A stretch of DNA of 64,000 nt from Oligosphaera ethanolica (GTDB lineage Bacteria; Verrucomicrobiota; Lentisphaeria; Oligosphaerales; Oligosphaeraceae): the NCBI RefSeq assembly GCF_030814695.1, contig NZ_JAUSVL010000001.1, positions 2,950,227 to 3,014,226 of the forward strand, given 5' to 3'. Under the pieces are notes generated by a model. It had not been told where the DNA came from. It saw nothing but the letters and a program-made list of their open reading frames with translations, and ran no database searches. Made by a program: the position numbers and the translations under genes. Each line of letters opens with the position of its first letter. The first letter of the stretch is position 1. Positions 32,426-41,892 of the stretch are shown here, piece after piece.

Positions 32426-34507
32426 ATGATGCGTGCTATGACTGCTTTTTTGCTGACTCAGCTGACGGGCCTTGCCCTTGCCGCCAAAACGCCATCGCGT
32501 GAGATCACGCCAGCCGATCCGGCGGTGTACGGGCCGGCATTGGCGTATGAGAAAGTCGAGAACACGTCGGGTTGTGCGGCGATGGTGGTCGGCGGGGACA
32601 TCCTTTACAGCATTGGCCGTGGAGCCTTGACGACCTACGACGTCAGCACACCAGCGGCGCCGAAGGCGCTGGGGACGCTGCCGGGGCTGGGCAGCGTGCG
32701 CCAGCTGGCGGTGCAGAATGGCATCGCGTACGTGACGGCGCGAGACAGCGGTCTGTGGCTGGTCGATGTGAAAGACCCTGCGGCGCCGAAGCTGCTCAGC
32801 CGCTACGACACGGTTGAATTGGCGACGGGTATTGACGTCGCCGGCGACGTCGCCTTTGTGGCACTGCGCGTGTACGGCGTGGAGTTGGTCGACGTGAGCA
32901 ATCCGGCGCGCCCCGAGCATCTCTGCGTGTTCAAGACTCGCGAGGCGCAGTCGGTGAAGTATCACAACCAGAAGATGTACATCGGCGACTGGAATTCCGG
33001 TGAGATCACCATTGCCGACGTGAGCAATCCGCGCATGCCCAAGCTGGTGTCGCTGACCCAGCTGGACGGCTATGGCGATGGCATTGACCTGCGGGACAAT
33101 ATCTGCTTCGCGGCCACTGGCCATCACGCCAAAAACGACCCCACCAACGACGGTTACGGCCGCGGCCACGGCGTGGAAATCTACGACATCAGCGATGTGG
33201 CCAAGCCCCGCAAGATCGCCGGGGTGAAATTTCCGCAGCTCTACAATGGCTACCGTGATTTTTGGACGCCGCGGGCGACGGCGTCGCATTTGTTTGTGGC
33301 TGACACGCACAACGGCGTGTTTGCGCTGGACATCAGCACCTTGTCCGCGCCGCGTTTCATTGGCCATTTGCGGTTGCCGTTGGCCCCGGCTACCTACGCT
33401 TACAGGCAGACGACCCAGTTGCCGGATGCGGTTGCGGGCATCGCCGTGGGTGATGGCGTGCTTTATGTCGCTGGTAGTCAGACGGGTCTCTATGTGGTGC
33501 CGATGCCGGGCGTGGCCGTGCCGCTGCCGCCGTTGCGGTCGGCGCCGCCGCAGATCGCGCCCGCGCCGGTGCAGGCGCCGGACGCACGTTTTCACAGCTA
33601 TCGGCCTGATGGTCAGGTCCGTGGCGCGCTGATTGACGGCGATTTGGCCTGGGTGGCCTGTGGTCGCGCGGGGCTGCATCTGCTCAAGCTTCGCGAGGAC
33701 GGCATGGACGTGCAGCGGGTGTGGCCGCTGGGCGAGGTCTTCGGCGTGGCGGCTCATGGCGACATGCTGGCGGTGGCCGAAGGCGGCGCCGGCCTGGCGT
33801 TGTATCGCCGTGCGGAAGGCTCTGAGCTGCGCCTGTTGGGGCGGTTGCAGCCCCCCGCGTCGGGCGCGCTGGTTCAGCGCGTGTGGATACCCGGCGACGG
33901 CCGTTTTGCGGTGTATTCCACGGCCACCAGCCAGCTGTATTTTGCGGACATTAGCGACCCGCAGGCCCCGCGGCAGGTCCTGCGGCACGGCCAGAGCGGC
34001 CTGCTCTACAGCGATCTGGTCTGCCACCGGGCGTTGGCGGGCCGCTATGTCGGCGTGAACTGGCACAGCGGCGGCCTGGCCTGGTACGACCTCGGCGGCG
34101 ACAAGCCCGTGGTCGCCAAGCAAGTCGTGGAGCGCCTAGCGAGCCACCTCGACGGCGTGGTCGCGGTGCCGGGGCAGGACCGCATGCTGTATGTGATCCA
34201 TGGCACCTACGGCCTGCTGTCCGCGCTCGCGGAAGGGCCCAGCAACGAATGGCCGCGCTATCGTCTGCCGGATAATCAGCGCATGAACGGCATTCCGACC
34301 ATCGACGGCGACGTTTTGGCGCTCAGTGAGCGGGCCGGCAAGCGCGTCAGCGTGGTTGATATCAGCGACATCACGGCGCCCAAGCCGGTCGCCGAGCGCC
34401 AGTATAAACTGGAGGGCAATCCCGACACGGTGGTGTTCTGGCGGGGACGAATGCTTATTCCGTGTGGCTACCAGGGCCTGCTCCTGGAACGCCGCGGCGG
34501 CGAGTGA
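32426..34507 (+). CDS. Secreted LVIVD-repeat beta-propeller protein
   Basis: The 693-residue protein has a short signal-like N-terminus (MTAFLLTQLTGLALAAKTP). Many LVIVD repeats follow, each of type 'xGxLYVA...GLxLVDVSDPxxPxxLG': GLWLVDVKDPAAPKLLSRYD, GVELVDVSNPARPEHL, GEITIADVSNPRMPKL, GVFALDISTLSAPRFIG and RVSVVDISDITAPKPVAE. These repeats form a beta-propeller and usually mark exported or surface proteins. AGGATAGGA precedes ATG 32426 (32429 and 32438 are alternatives). The next gene, a GH-A enzyme, starts 72 bp downstream on the same strand, so both probably serve extracellular glycan use. No catalytic motif is seen. Confidence 0.8.
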   Translation: MMRAMTAFLLTQLTGLALAAKTPSREITPADPAVYGPALAYEKVENTSGCAAMVVGGDILYSIGRGALTTYDVSTPAAPKALGTLPGLGSVRQLAVQNGIAYVTARDSGLWLVDVKDPAAPKLLSRYDTVELATGIDVAGDVAFVALRVYGVELVDVSNPARPEHLCVFKTREAQSVKYHNQKMYIGDWNSGEITIADVSNPRMPKLVSLTQLDGYGDGIDLRDNICFAATGHHAKNDPTNDGYGRGHGVEIYDISDVAKPRKIAGVKFPQLYNGYRDFWTPRATASHLFVADTHNGVFALDISTLSAPRFIGHLRLPLAPATYAYRQTTQLPDAVAGIAVGDGVLYVAGSQTGLYVVPMPGVAVPLPPLRSAPPQIAPAPVQAPDARFHSYRPDGQVRGALIDGDLAWVACGRAGLHLLKLREDGMDVQRVWPLGEVFGVAAHGDMLAVAEGGAGLALYRRAEGSELRLLGRLQPPASGALVQRVWIPGDGRFAVYSTATSQLYFADISDPQAPRQVLRHGQSGLLYSDLVCHRALAGRYVGVNWHSGGLAWYDLGGDKPVVAKQVVERLASHLDGVVAVPGQDRMLYVIHGTYGLLSALAEGPSNEWPRYRLPDNQRMNGIPTIDGDVLALSERAGKRVSVVDISDITAPKPVAERQYKLEGNPDTVVFWRGRMLIPCGYQGLLLERRGGE

Positions 34508-34579
34508 GCGCAAAGGGCGACAGTGGACTTCAGTCAACGTGGGATGCATGCAAACAAAAAAAGGCACAAGGAGTGATCT

Positions 34580-37417
34580 ATGGGCAATTTGATATCGGCG
34601 ATTGTTGGTGGCATGCTGGTCTTGTCGGCAACGGCAGCGGACAAGTCGCAACTGACTTTTCAGTTCAATGCCGGGGCTGAGCTGCGGGTTGGCGGCCAGC
34701 GCCTGGCGCGGATCGCACCGGGGTATTTCAGCGCCGGGTGGAGCCATGGTGGTTTCGCATCGGATTTCAAGGACGTGCCGGAAGGCGCGCCTCTGCGGGC
34801 GTCGGCGACGCGCAATGGCGTGGTGATTGACTTGGTGGTTCGCGATCTCAGCGTGGACGGTTCGTCGGCCAGCATGGTGTACGAAATGACGCCGCAGAAG
34901 GACATCAGCCTCAACGCGTTGTTCGTCGGCGTGGTCTTTGATGTGGACGACCTGGTGGGGCGGCCGGTCCAGATTGACGACAGTGCGCCGGTGATTTTCC
35001 CGGCCGAGCGCGGCGAAACGCAGGTGCTGACGAAGAAGGCGCAGAAGGTTATTTTTGACACCGCGAAGGGCGCGCTCGCGCTGGTTCTTGCCGAGCCCAC
35101 GAGCGTGATGCTGCAAGATGACCGCGCCTGGGGGCCGACGGCCACGCTGCGCATCGGCTTGAATCAAGACCCGCCGGCGACCTGGGAGGGTGGTAAGACC
35201 CTACGCGTCGCTATGACGCTGACGGCGCCGTTGCCGATCGTCTGCAAGCGGCCGGGCGCGGTGGTGCTCACGGCCAATGACGAGTGGCTGCCCCTGCAGG
35301 CGTCGCTGGGCGTGGAGCCGGGATCAGCCGTTGATTTTTCGGTGTTCGGGCTGGCTGACGGCCCCGCCGGCAAATACGGCAAGGTCGTGCGAAATGGCCG
35401 GCATTTTGAGTTTGAGCGGCAGCCGGGCAAGGCCCAGCGTTTTTATGGCGTCAATCTGTGCTTTATGGCGCAGTATCTGGAGGATGACCAGGCCGTCGAG
35501 CTCGCCGAACGGCTGTACCGCCTCGGCTATAATACCGTGCGCTTCCATCATCACGAGTCCAATTTGCAGGACCGCAGCCAGGGCGATTCGGTCAGCATCA
35601 ACCCCGTGCGCCAGGCGCAGTTCGACCGGCTCTTCGCCGAGCTGAAGAAGCGCGGCATCTACATGACCACGGACACCTACGTGTCGCGGAAGGTATTCGC
35701 CAAGGAAATCTGGCCCGATGCGACGGGCGACGTGAGCATGAACGACATGAAGATGCTCCTGCCGGTCAATGACGCGGCCTTTGCCAACTGGGTGGCTTTC
35801 ACGCGCAATTTCCTCGGGCATGTCAATCCGCATACCGGCCTGACGCTGGCGCAGGATCCGGCGCTGGCGTGGATATCGCTGATCAACGAAGGCAACTTCG
35901 GCAATTTCATCGGGGCGCTGTCGGGGCGGGTCAAGGACGAGTGGCTGCGCGCCTGGAATGACTGGCTCGGCAAGCGTTACGCGAGTGTCGCCGCGCGTAA
36001 TCAGGCGTGGGGTCGCGAGGCCGACGCGGTTCTTGCCGACCTGCCCACTGGCGGGCGGGGGACGGTCGCCGAGCGGCGTGATTTTGACCGCTTCCAGCTC
36101 GACGTGGCCACGGCCATGTACCGCAAGATGACGGCGTTTTTGCGCGACGAGCTCGGTTGCCAGGCGTTGTTCACGGATATGAACAGCTGGACGTCGCATG
36201 CGTGGACGCAGCTGTACCGTTCGGAATTCGACTATGTGGACGAGCATTTCTACGTGGATCACCCGGTGTTTTTGCAGAAGTCGTGGCAGCTGCCGTCGAC
36301 CTGTGGCAACGCCAGTCCGGTGAAGCGCGGCGAGCCTGGCGGCGGCCATACGGCCTACTTGCGGCTGCTGGATCGCCCCTTCGCAATCTCCGAGTATAAC
36401 TACTCTGGGCCGGGGCGCTATCGCGGCGTGGGCGGCATCCTGACGGGCTGTATGGCGGCTTTGCAGGACTGGGCGGCAATCTGGCGTTTCGCCTACAGCC
36501 ACGGCGGTAACATGTTCGAGATGGGTTTTGCTGGCTATTTCGACATGGCGTCGGATCCGCTGAACCAAGCAGCCGAGCGCGCCACTCTCTGTCTGTTCAT
36601 GCGCGGTGATATGTCCCCTGCAAGCCGGACCATTGCCATCTCGCTGGCCAAGGATCACTACGACAGCGACGACGTGCCGCCCGCGGCCGGCGTGGTGCCC
36701 AGTTGGAGCAGCATGAACACCGTCGCCATCGTCGGTAGCCATGTCGGCCCGGCGGGCAGCGCGGCGCCAGCGGATGTGAGCGTCGCCTGGACGGACGCGG
36801 CGCCGAAGGCGCCCATAGCGTTGCCCAGCGGCAATCCCGGCAGCGGCGAAACGCGCGCGGCCCTGCAGGAGCTCTTCCGCGAGCGCGGCTGGCTGCCGGC
36901 CGAGAACAGCACGGATTTCGGCGCGCGCATCAGCCAGTCCACTAACGGCGAATTTACCATGAATGGGCGCGATGACATCATGGTGCTCGACACGCTGATG
37001 ACCGCCGGCGGTTTTGCGCCGGCCGGCAAGCGCATCAACACGCGCGCTGTGGACATCGCTATTCTGGACACCGACGCGACGGTGTGGGTGTCCAGTTTGG
37101 ACAAAGAGCCCATCAGCCGCAGCCGGCGCCTGCTGGTGACGCACCTCACCGACCTGCAGAACGAAGGGCGGCGCTTCGCCGAAGAAGAGCGGCGGACGGT
37201 GCTGTCGTGGGGCAAGATGCCCTACCTCGTGCGTGCCGGCCGCGCAGAACTGCTGGTCAAAATGACCGAGCCCGAAAAGGCGACCGTCTGGCGCATCGCC
37301 ACCAACGGCAAACGCATTGATCAGCTCAAGGCCACCGTGACGCCGGAGGGGCTGCTCCTGCCGCTCGACGTCAAAGGCCCGCAGGGCGCCCAAATGATGT
37401 ACGAAATCGTCAAATAA
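34580..37417 (+). CDS. Secreted clan GH-A glycoside hydrolase (GH5-like)
   Basis: The 945-residue product begins with a signal-like MGNLISAIVGGMLVLSATAA. A beta-rich N-terminal region precedes a TIM barrel from about residue 290 (FYGVNLCFMAQYL, RLYRLGYNTVRFHHHES). The expected acid/base Glu sits in WISLINEGNFG (NE motif) and the nucleophile in RPFAISEYNYSGPG. A beta-rich C-terminal domain follows. This is the pattern of GH5/GH2-like retaining enzymes of clan A. ACAAGGAGTG lies upstream of the ATG. Substrate unknown; possible targets are beta-mannans, beta-glucans or host glycans. It follows the LVIVD gene. Confidence 0.75.
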   Translation: MGNLISAIVGGMLVLSATAADKSQLTFQFNAGAELRVGGQRLARIAPGYFSAGWSHGGFASDFKDVPEGAPLRASATRNGVVIDLVVRDLSVDGSSASMVYEMTPQKDISLNALFVGVVFDVDDLVGRPVQIDDSAPVIFPAERGETQVLTKKAQKVIFDTAKGALALVLAEPTSVMLQDDRAWGPTATLRIGLNQDPPATWEGGKTLRVAMTLTAPLPIVCKRPGAVVLTANDEWLPLQASLGVEPGSAVDFSVFGLADGPAGKYGKVVRNGRHFEFERQPGKAQRFYGVNLCFMAQYLEDDQAVELAERLYRLGYNTVRFHHHESNLQDRSQGDSVSINPVRQAQFDRLFAELKKRGIYMTTDTYVSRKVFAKEIWPDATGDVSMNDMKMLLPVNDAAFANWVAFTRNFLGHVNPHTGLTLAQDPALAWISLINEGNFGNFIGALSGRVKDEWLRAWNDWLGKRYASVAARNQAWGREADAVLADLPTGGRGTVAERRDFDRFQLDVATAMYRKMTAFLRDELGCQALFTDMNSWTSHAWTQLYRSEFDYVDEHFYVDHPVFLQKSWQLPSTCGNASPVKRGEPGGGHTAYLRLLDRPFAISEYNYSGPGRYRGVGGILTGCMAALQDWAAIWRFAYSHGGNMFEMGFAGYFDMASDPLNQAAERATLCLFMRGDMSPASRTIAISLAKDHYDSDDVPPAAGVVPSWSSMNTVAIVGSHVGPAGSAAPADVSVAWTDAAPKAPIALPSGNPGSGETRAALQELFRERGWLPAENSTDFGARISQSTNGEFTMNGRDDIMVLDTLMTAGGFAPAGKRINTRAVDIAILDTDATVWVSSLDKEPISRSRRLLVTHLTDLQNEGRRFAEEERRTVLSWGKMPYLVRAGRAELLVKMTEPEKATVWRIATNGKRIDQLKATVTPEGLLLPLDVKGPQGAQMMYEIVK

Positions 37418-37455
37418 AGCGGGGGTCGCGGACGGCGGGACACGGACTTAGTTGG

Positions 37456-37529
37456 CAGTCGCAGGCAGTCGATCGAGGCGAGAAAAGGAGGGGCGACCGG
37501 CCGGTCGCCCCCAGTCGCAGGCAGTCGAG
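37456..37529. repeat. 22-bp perfect palindrome between direct repeats
   Basis: GGGGCGACCGG/CCGGTCGCCCC is a perfect palindrome at 37490-37511, flanked by direct copies of CAGTCGCAGGCAGTCGA (37456-37472 and 37513-37529). It lies 73 bp past the GH stop and could terminate transcription in an RNA form, although there is no T tract. 37530-37668 holds no gene. Confidence 0.65.
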
Positions 37530-37668
37530 AGCAGTCACAGGCGTCGGAACGCACCAAAACCGAATTGTCTCACCACAAATGTTTTTCACGCTAGCCGTTC
37601 TATAGTAAACACTGCGTTGGCGGCTAGTACTGCGCCGGCGCACCCACGTTCCCTGTGGGGGCGTATAC

Positions 37669-37693
37669 TGGACCCCAGAAATTGGACAAGGAC
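37669..37693 (+). mobile_element. IS3-type element end (remnant)
   Basis: TGGACCCCAGAAATTGGACA resembles the ends at 63540 (TGGACCCCGAAAATTGGACA) and 57192 (TGGACCCCAAGTCAAGGACA). No transposase is attached here; the rest was lost or displaced by later insertions. Confidence 0.6.
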
Positions 37694-37701
37694 ATAATCG
37701 T

Positions 37702-37748
37702 AGAACCCACATTTCTCACACAAAACCGCGAAAAAATCGTCTATTTTC
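37702..37748 (+). mobile_element. Truncated left end of an IS1634-type element
   Basis: ACCCACATTTCTCACACAAA and the following sequence up to CGTCTATTTTC match the left end of the IS at 44644 almost base for base, then stop exactly where the ISL3-like end begins. Confidence 0.7.
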
Positions 37749-37973
37749 GGTTCTTCCCGGTTTTATGAAAAATGGAATGTTTCAGTCACGGAATGCACGG
37801 AGTGGGTATCGGCAGGGTTGCTCTGGCGTGTCGCCGTACTGCGTGAATGTCCTCCGGCAAGGTGCCGTCGCGGCATAAACGGTTTCCCCCCGCTGTCGCG
37901 GGGCCCCCCATTTATACGCGACGTTCCTTGCCTCCGGCCATTCCCTCAGTGCAAGCCGGTCATGGTCGTCCTT

Positions 37974-38002
37974 ATGAAAGCAAATGACACATTTGCTTTC
38001 AT
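37974..38002 (+). promoter_or_regulatory. Hairpin in the ISL3 leader
   Basis: ATGAAAGCAAATG and CATTTGCTTTCAT form a perfect 13-bp stem with loop ACA, about 100 bp before the transposase ATG. It may shield the transposase from outside transcription. Confidence 0.6.
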
Positions 38003-38103
38003 AGTACGATCCATGACGTTACCGGCGAAAGCAGTCGAAGCTGGTCTGCATCGGCCTTATGTTATTGGTTCCTCAAAAACTAATTAACAAGGAGGCTTTC
38101 AGG

Positions 38104-38794
38104 ATGCAGACCAGCGACATCTACCATACCCAGGGAATCAGGTCCTTCAAGCTCAAATCAACTCATTACGGCGACGGCAAGTGTGTCTTGAACATCGTAG
38201 CCAAGGAGCATCGTTGTCCGCTTTGCGCATCTGGGAAAGTCTCGGTCTACCCCGAGCGAGAACGAGAAATCCAGGGGCAGAGCTGTGGAGCGAAAAGAGT
38301 TTATTTCAAGGTGTGGGTACATCGCATCTATTGCCACAAGTGTCGGCGTCAGAGCTATGAGCAACTCAACTTTCTGCCGTATTCCAAGGCCCGTGTCTCC
38401 CGCTCCCTGGCGCAAACGCTCATTGAGCTTCGCAGGCATATGCCGTTGAGCGCCATCAGCGAACACTATCACGTCGATTATGATAAGCTCAAAGCACTTG
38501 AAATAAATTACTTGGAGAAAAAATACAGTCGCATTTGCCTCAAGGATGTACGGGTCATCGGCGTCGATGAAATCCACGTCGGCCATGAATGGGTGGATGG
38601 AAAACGCCGGCAGAAATACCTGACCATTGTCCCCGCGACCTGAATAGCGGCAAGGTCCTGTTCGTCGGCGACGGCAAGGGTTGCGATGCTCTGCTCCCCT
38701 TCAATCGCAAGATGAGACAGTTTCGAGGCAACATCAAGGCGGTTTGCATGGACATGAGCAACGCGTATGCAAAATGGGCTCGCGAGCAGTTCCC
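38104..38794 (+). pseudogene. ISL3 transposase, 5' part (frameshifted, cut by IS21)
   Basis: AAGGAGG precedes ATG 38104. The N-terminal zinc-binding region CPLCASGKV...CHKC and the first catalytic Asp in VIGVDEIHVGHEW are intact. The frame breaks near 38633: the sequence GTCCCCGCGACC carries two extra C residues compared with the expected GTCCGCGACC, giving IVPAT-stop. The shifted frame continues as DLNSGKVLFVGDGKG...AVCMDMSNAYAKW (second Asp) up to EQF at 38791, where IS21 begins. Its other half is at 41893-42454. Restored, it would read AREQFPLAEVVYDHFHVIKL. Confidence 0.85.
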
Positions 38795-39057
38795 TGCCAC
38801 GGGTCGCTTCATACTGAGCCACTCATGGCTCGCATCTTCCCTTGCCACCTGACAACCGTACAACCCGCGTTTGGGATTGCAACGACAATGTTCCTTTTTT
38901 GTTGATATTGTGGATGTTGTGTTCGTTCATTTCTGCCTTTTTCTCTGTTTGGCGGCCTCCTTTCCATTTTGAAACTGAGCCACCCGCTTTGGCGTCCCCC
39001 CGTGGGTCGCATTGGCTCAGTTTGCCCCGTGGGTCGCATGATTCAAACTGAGCCACT

Positions 39058-39596
39058 TCAAAGTGAGCCACCCTCGGCATGATCCAGTCGGGCTGCGGCC
39101 GCCGCGTCGAGGAGGGCGTCGTTTGCTGTCGGCCGCGCCTGCCCTTGGCGTCCGAAGTGGGGGCGTCCGGTTTTCCCCTTGAAGGGTATGAGCCGTGCCT
39201 GTTGCAGGAAGCGATCCAGAATAGCTCCGGCCGTTGGCACATCCCCAATCAGCTTGCCCCAGTCGTCCAGCGGTCGATTGCTGGTCATGATGGTTGACTT
39301 GAGCTCATGGCGGCGGAAGATGATCTCGAACAGCAGTTCGCCAGCTTTTTCCGGAAGCTGCTTGAGCCCCATGTCGTCAATGATGAGCAGGTCGGCCTTC
39401 AGGTAGCGTTCGAACTCGGGATTGCGGTCGCTGAGGGCGTTGAAGCGTTGCAGATGGCTGACGATGTCAAAGATGGACCGATAGATGACGGTGAAGCCGA
39501 GCTTGATGGCCTCAAAACCGATGGCCTGAGCCAGACAGGTCTTTCCAGTGCCTGAAGGCCCGACCATCAGGATGTTTTGAGCCTGGCGGATGAACT
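39058..39596 (-). pseudogene. istB: IstB-like ATPase, 3' part
   Basis: Contains NILMVGPSGTGKTCLAQAIG (Walker A), LLIIDDMGLKQLP (Walker B) and TSNRPLDDWGKLIGDVPTAGAI, the IS21 helper ATPase signature. Its first codons, EFIRQAQN, begin right at the MITE boundary. The 5' part of the gene lies across the MITE at 39820-40099. The N-terminal half is separated, so no intact helper is made, although the ORF from MVGPSG could still start internally. Confidence 0.85.
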
Positions 39597-39815
39597 CCCT
39601 AAACTTTTCATGTTTTTTGAAAAAACAAAGTAACTACAAGCTTTTTGAGCTCAGTTTTGAAAAACCTGTAGTTATCATCATTGTTTATTAAAAGTCACTA
39701 CAGCAATTCCTGTCAAGAAGCTTGAACACTTCGACCTTGAACTTAAAAACGGAGCATTGGCTGTCTGGAGCCGGGCAATGATGTAGTTACCTCGTAAAAC
39801 GTGAAAAGTTTAGGG
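39597..39815. mobile_element. 219-bp MITE inserted in istB
   Basis: The ends are CCCTAAACTTTTCATGTTTT on the left and the reverse complement CCCTAAACTTTTCACGTTTT on the right, both followed by GTAACTACA at similar depth. The 4-bp sequence AACT flanks both sides (39593-39596, 39816-39819); removing one copy with the element restores the istB frame GEFIRQAQN. There is no coding capacity. The autonomous partner is not in this window. Confidence 0.85.
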
Positions 39816-40099
39816 AACTCGCCGCCTGCCAGCTCGTAGAAGAGTTTGCGTTCCAGATTCGGGTTGAACTGCCAGTCGAAGTCAGTCAGCGGCTTGAGGT
39901 TGCGGAAGCCGGCCGCCTTCAGGGCGGATCTGATTTTGTTACCGGCGCGATGGAGAAGCTCGTCCTGCAGGAGAAGCTCGAGAAAATCGCCGTGTTCGAG
40001 GCTGTTGCAGCGCGCTTCGCTCAGCCGCAGGTCAAGCTTGACGCCGGCCCCCGGCATGCGCAGATTTTTGAGTTGTTCACGAATGCGGTTTATGCTCAT
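39816..40099 (-). pseudogene. istB: IstB-like ATPase, 5' part
   Basis: MSINRIREQLKNLRMPGAGV...LFYELAGGEF is the usual N-terminus of IstB, which ends at the MITE boundary; the frame then runs a few codons into the MITE (PKLFTFYEVTT) and stops at 39743. The start overlaps the istA stop by four bases, as expected for istAB translational coupling. The 3' part is at 39058-39596. Confidence 0.85.
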
Positions 40100-41775
40100 G
40101 GGAAGATGTCCTTGTAGTCAATAAGGTGATTGTATTCTTTCAGCGGCCGGATGAGCTCGTGCTCGCTTTGGAAGGGCAAGGCGGGCTGCCTCTTGTCGCC
40201 TCGTTCTTCAAGCAGGGCCTTAAGCGCCTGATAGCAGGTTTCACCGCGGGTGATGGCCAGATTGCAGACGAACTCGATGGTGGCGGCCGCGTGTGCCTTT
40301 CGCAGGTGAAGCAGTCCATGAAGCACCTTGGGGGCCGCCGCCTGCCGGCTGAGGACCACGGTTTCGCCCCATGCCCGGGCGCCGGGACCGATGCTTTTTT
40401 CGATCTGTTCGAGCAGCCAGTGCGAACCGCGTTCGGGAAGATAGACTTTCACTGGCGGAACATGGCCGGCGGCGGTCGAGGTCCGTCCCCGTTCCTGTCG
40501 CGCGTGCAGGGCGAGCTCTTTCAGGTCCTTTGACATGATGCGCACGTGGCGGCCGTCATGGCAGGCCCAGACTTCCTGAGACGTGTATTCCGGCGGAACC
40601 GAGTAGTAGGCGCCCTGGACCTCGACGTGGCCATCGCTGTGGACCTTGCGCATCTCCTCGCTGAAGGCGGGGAAAATGGACGCCGGAAGCGGCTGAAGCG
40701 ACGCCTTCTCCTCCTGGTACATGTCGATCACATGGCGCTTTTCCGTGCCGTGGAAACGATGGTCTGACACCTTGTCCTGCCAGGTCCACAGAAAGGTGTT
40801 CTGTGCGTTCACGGACGGAAAAGTGCGCCCTGCAAGCGCGTTGTTCTGCACGTAGCCCACGACGTTCTCAACGCGTCCCTTGTGCCAGGGAATGCGGGGG
40901 CGGCAAGGAAGGATGCACGTGCCGTAATGCATGGCGAAATCATGACATTTGGGGTTGAGAACGGGATCGAAATTGCAGGGCCGGATGACACCTGCCTTGA
41001 GGTTGTCGATGACGACGGTCGCGGTCACTCCGCAAAAATGTCTGAACGCATTCTCCATGCCGCGGATGAAACTCTCGCTGTCCTGACGGTAGCTGACTTC
41101 GCAATAGATGCGGCGGCTAAAGGACAGGACGCAGCACAGAAGATGGGTCTTGCGACGGCGGCCACGCTCATCGCGAACCCAGGCACCCTGGCCGTAGTCA
41201 ACCTGCATTTCCTGCCCTGCCAGCTTGATCAGCCGGCGAAATGGCACTGGCGGCGACGTCTCGCGGTTGCGCTGCAAAAAGCGCTTCACGCTGGCATAGC
41301 TGCCTGTAAAACCCGCGTCACCCAGATCCTGGTAGATACGCCGTCCAGAGAGGCCCTGGGCATGCGCGGCGAGTATCTCGGAGGCATACTGAGCACAGCC
41401 TGAACGCTTGTCCACAACCGGAGGGCGGCTGGCCGGCGCAACTGCAGACCCGTGGGTCGCTTCAGGCTCGGCGGAGACCGATTCAAACTGAGCCGCCCCG
41501 TGGGTCGCTTCAGGTTCGGCGGAGACCGTTTCAAACTGAGCCACCCCGTGGGTCGCTTCGTCTGACAAAACCGGACAGGTTGTTCCTTTTTCCTTGGTTG
41601 CAGCTTGCGTGGAGTGGCACCCTGTCTGACCCGGGGGCTCCGGGTTTGAAGCCAGATATCGCGCCACGGTATTGCGACTGACACCCAGTTCTGTCGCGAT
41701 GGCACGCTGGCTTCTCCCTTGTCGGTAAAGTTGTTGTATTCTGTCTATCACGTTCACCTGCTTGTAGTTGGCCAT
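40096..41775 (-). CDS. istA: IS21-family transposase IstA
   Basis: The 559-residue DDE transposase opens with a helix-turn-helix (VIDRIQQLYRQGRSQRAIAT, GVSRNTVARYL). The catalytic core shows MQVDYGQGAWV (D), TATVVIDNLKAGV (D) and WHKGRVENVVGYV (E). Between HTH and core sits an unusual low-complexity stretch with three copies of the type EATHGxAQFExVSAEP, at a 48-nt period on the DNA (41449, 41497, 41545). Those copies contain the same CCCGTGGGTCGC and CAAACTGAGCC motifs that make up the element's ends. The gene is open throughout and could be functional, but its istB is broken. Confidence 0.93.
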   Translation of the reverse strand: MANYKQVNVIDRIQQLYRQGRSQRAIATELGVSRNTVARYLASNPEPPGQTGCHSTQAATKEKGTTCPVLSDEATHGVAQFETVSAEPEATHGAAQFESVSAEPEATHGSAVAPASRPPVVDKRSGCAQYASEILAAHAQGLSGRRIYQDLGDAGFTGSYASVKRFLQRNRETSPPVPFRRLIKLAGQEMQVDYGQGAWVRDERGRRRKTHLLCCVLSFSRRIYCEVSYRQDSESFIRGMENAFRHFCGVTATVVIDNLKAGVIRPCNFDPVLNPKCHDFAMHYGTCILPCRPRIPWHKGRVENVVGYVQNNALAGRTFPSVNAQNTFLWTWQDKVSDHRFHGTEKRHVIDMYQEEKASLQPLPASIFPAFSEEMRKVHSDGHVEVQGAYYSVPPEYTSQEVWACHDGRHVRIMSKDLKELALHARQERGRTSTAAGHVPPVKVYLPERGSHWLLEQIEKSIGPGARAWGETVVLSRQAAAPKVLHGLLHLRKAHAAATIEFVCNLAITRGETCYQALKALLEERGDKRQPALPFQSEHELIRPLKEYNHLIDYKDIFP

Positions 41776-41892
41776 GTTCTATCTCCTTGTTTTCCGATGG
41801 GAAAAAAGGAGATAACATAGGGCTGCTTTGTCTCGCAGGTGGCTCAGTTTGGATGCGACCCATCACTGGCTCAGTTTATGCGACCCGTGACA

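Larger units (their letters stand above)
38795..41892 (-). mobile_element. IS21-family element inside the ISL3 transposase
   Basis: The left end is TGCCACGGGTCGC and the reverse complement of the right end is TGTCACGGGTCGC. GTTCCC is duplicated at 38789-38794 and 41893-41898. Both ends carry multiple copies of the paired motifs (C)CCGTGGGTCGC and (TGG)CTCAGTTTGAA. The element encodes istA and istB on the minus strand; istB is broken by a 219-bp MITE. The MITE inflates the length to about 3.1 kb. The 263 bp from 38795 to 39057 contain only these terminal motif copies. Confidence 0.88.

Noticed and set aside
34136..37393. Long minus-strand open frames opposite the LVIVD and GH genes
   Set aside because: They have no start signals or domains and follow the GC3 bias of the plus-strand genes.
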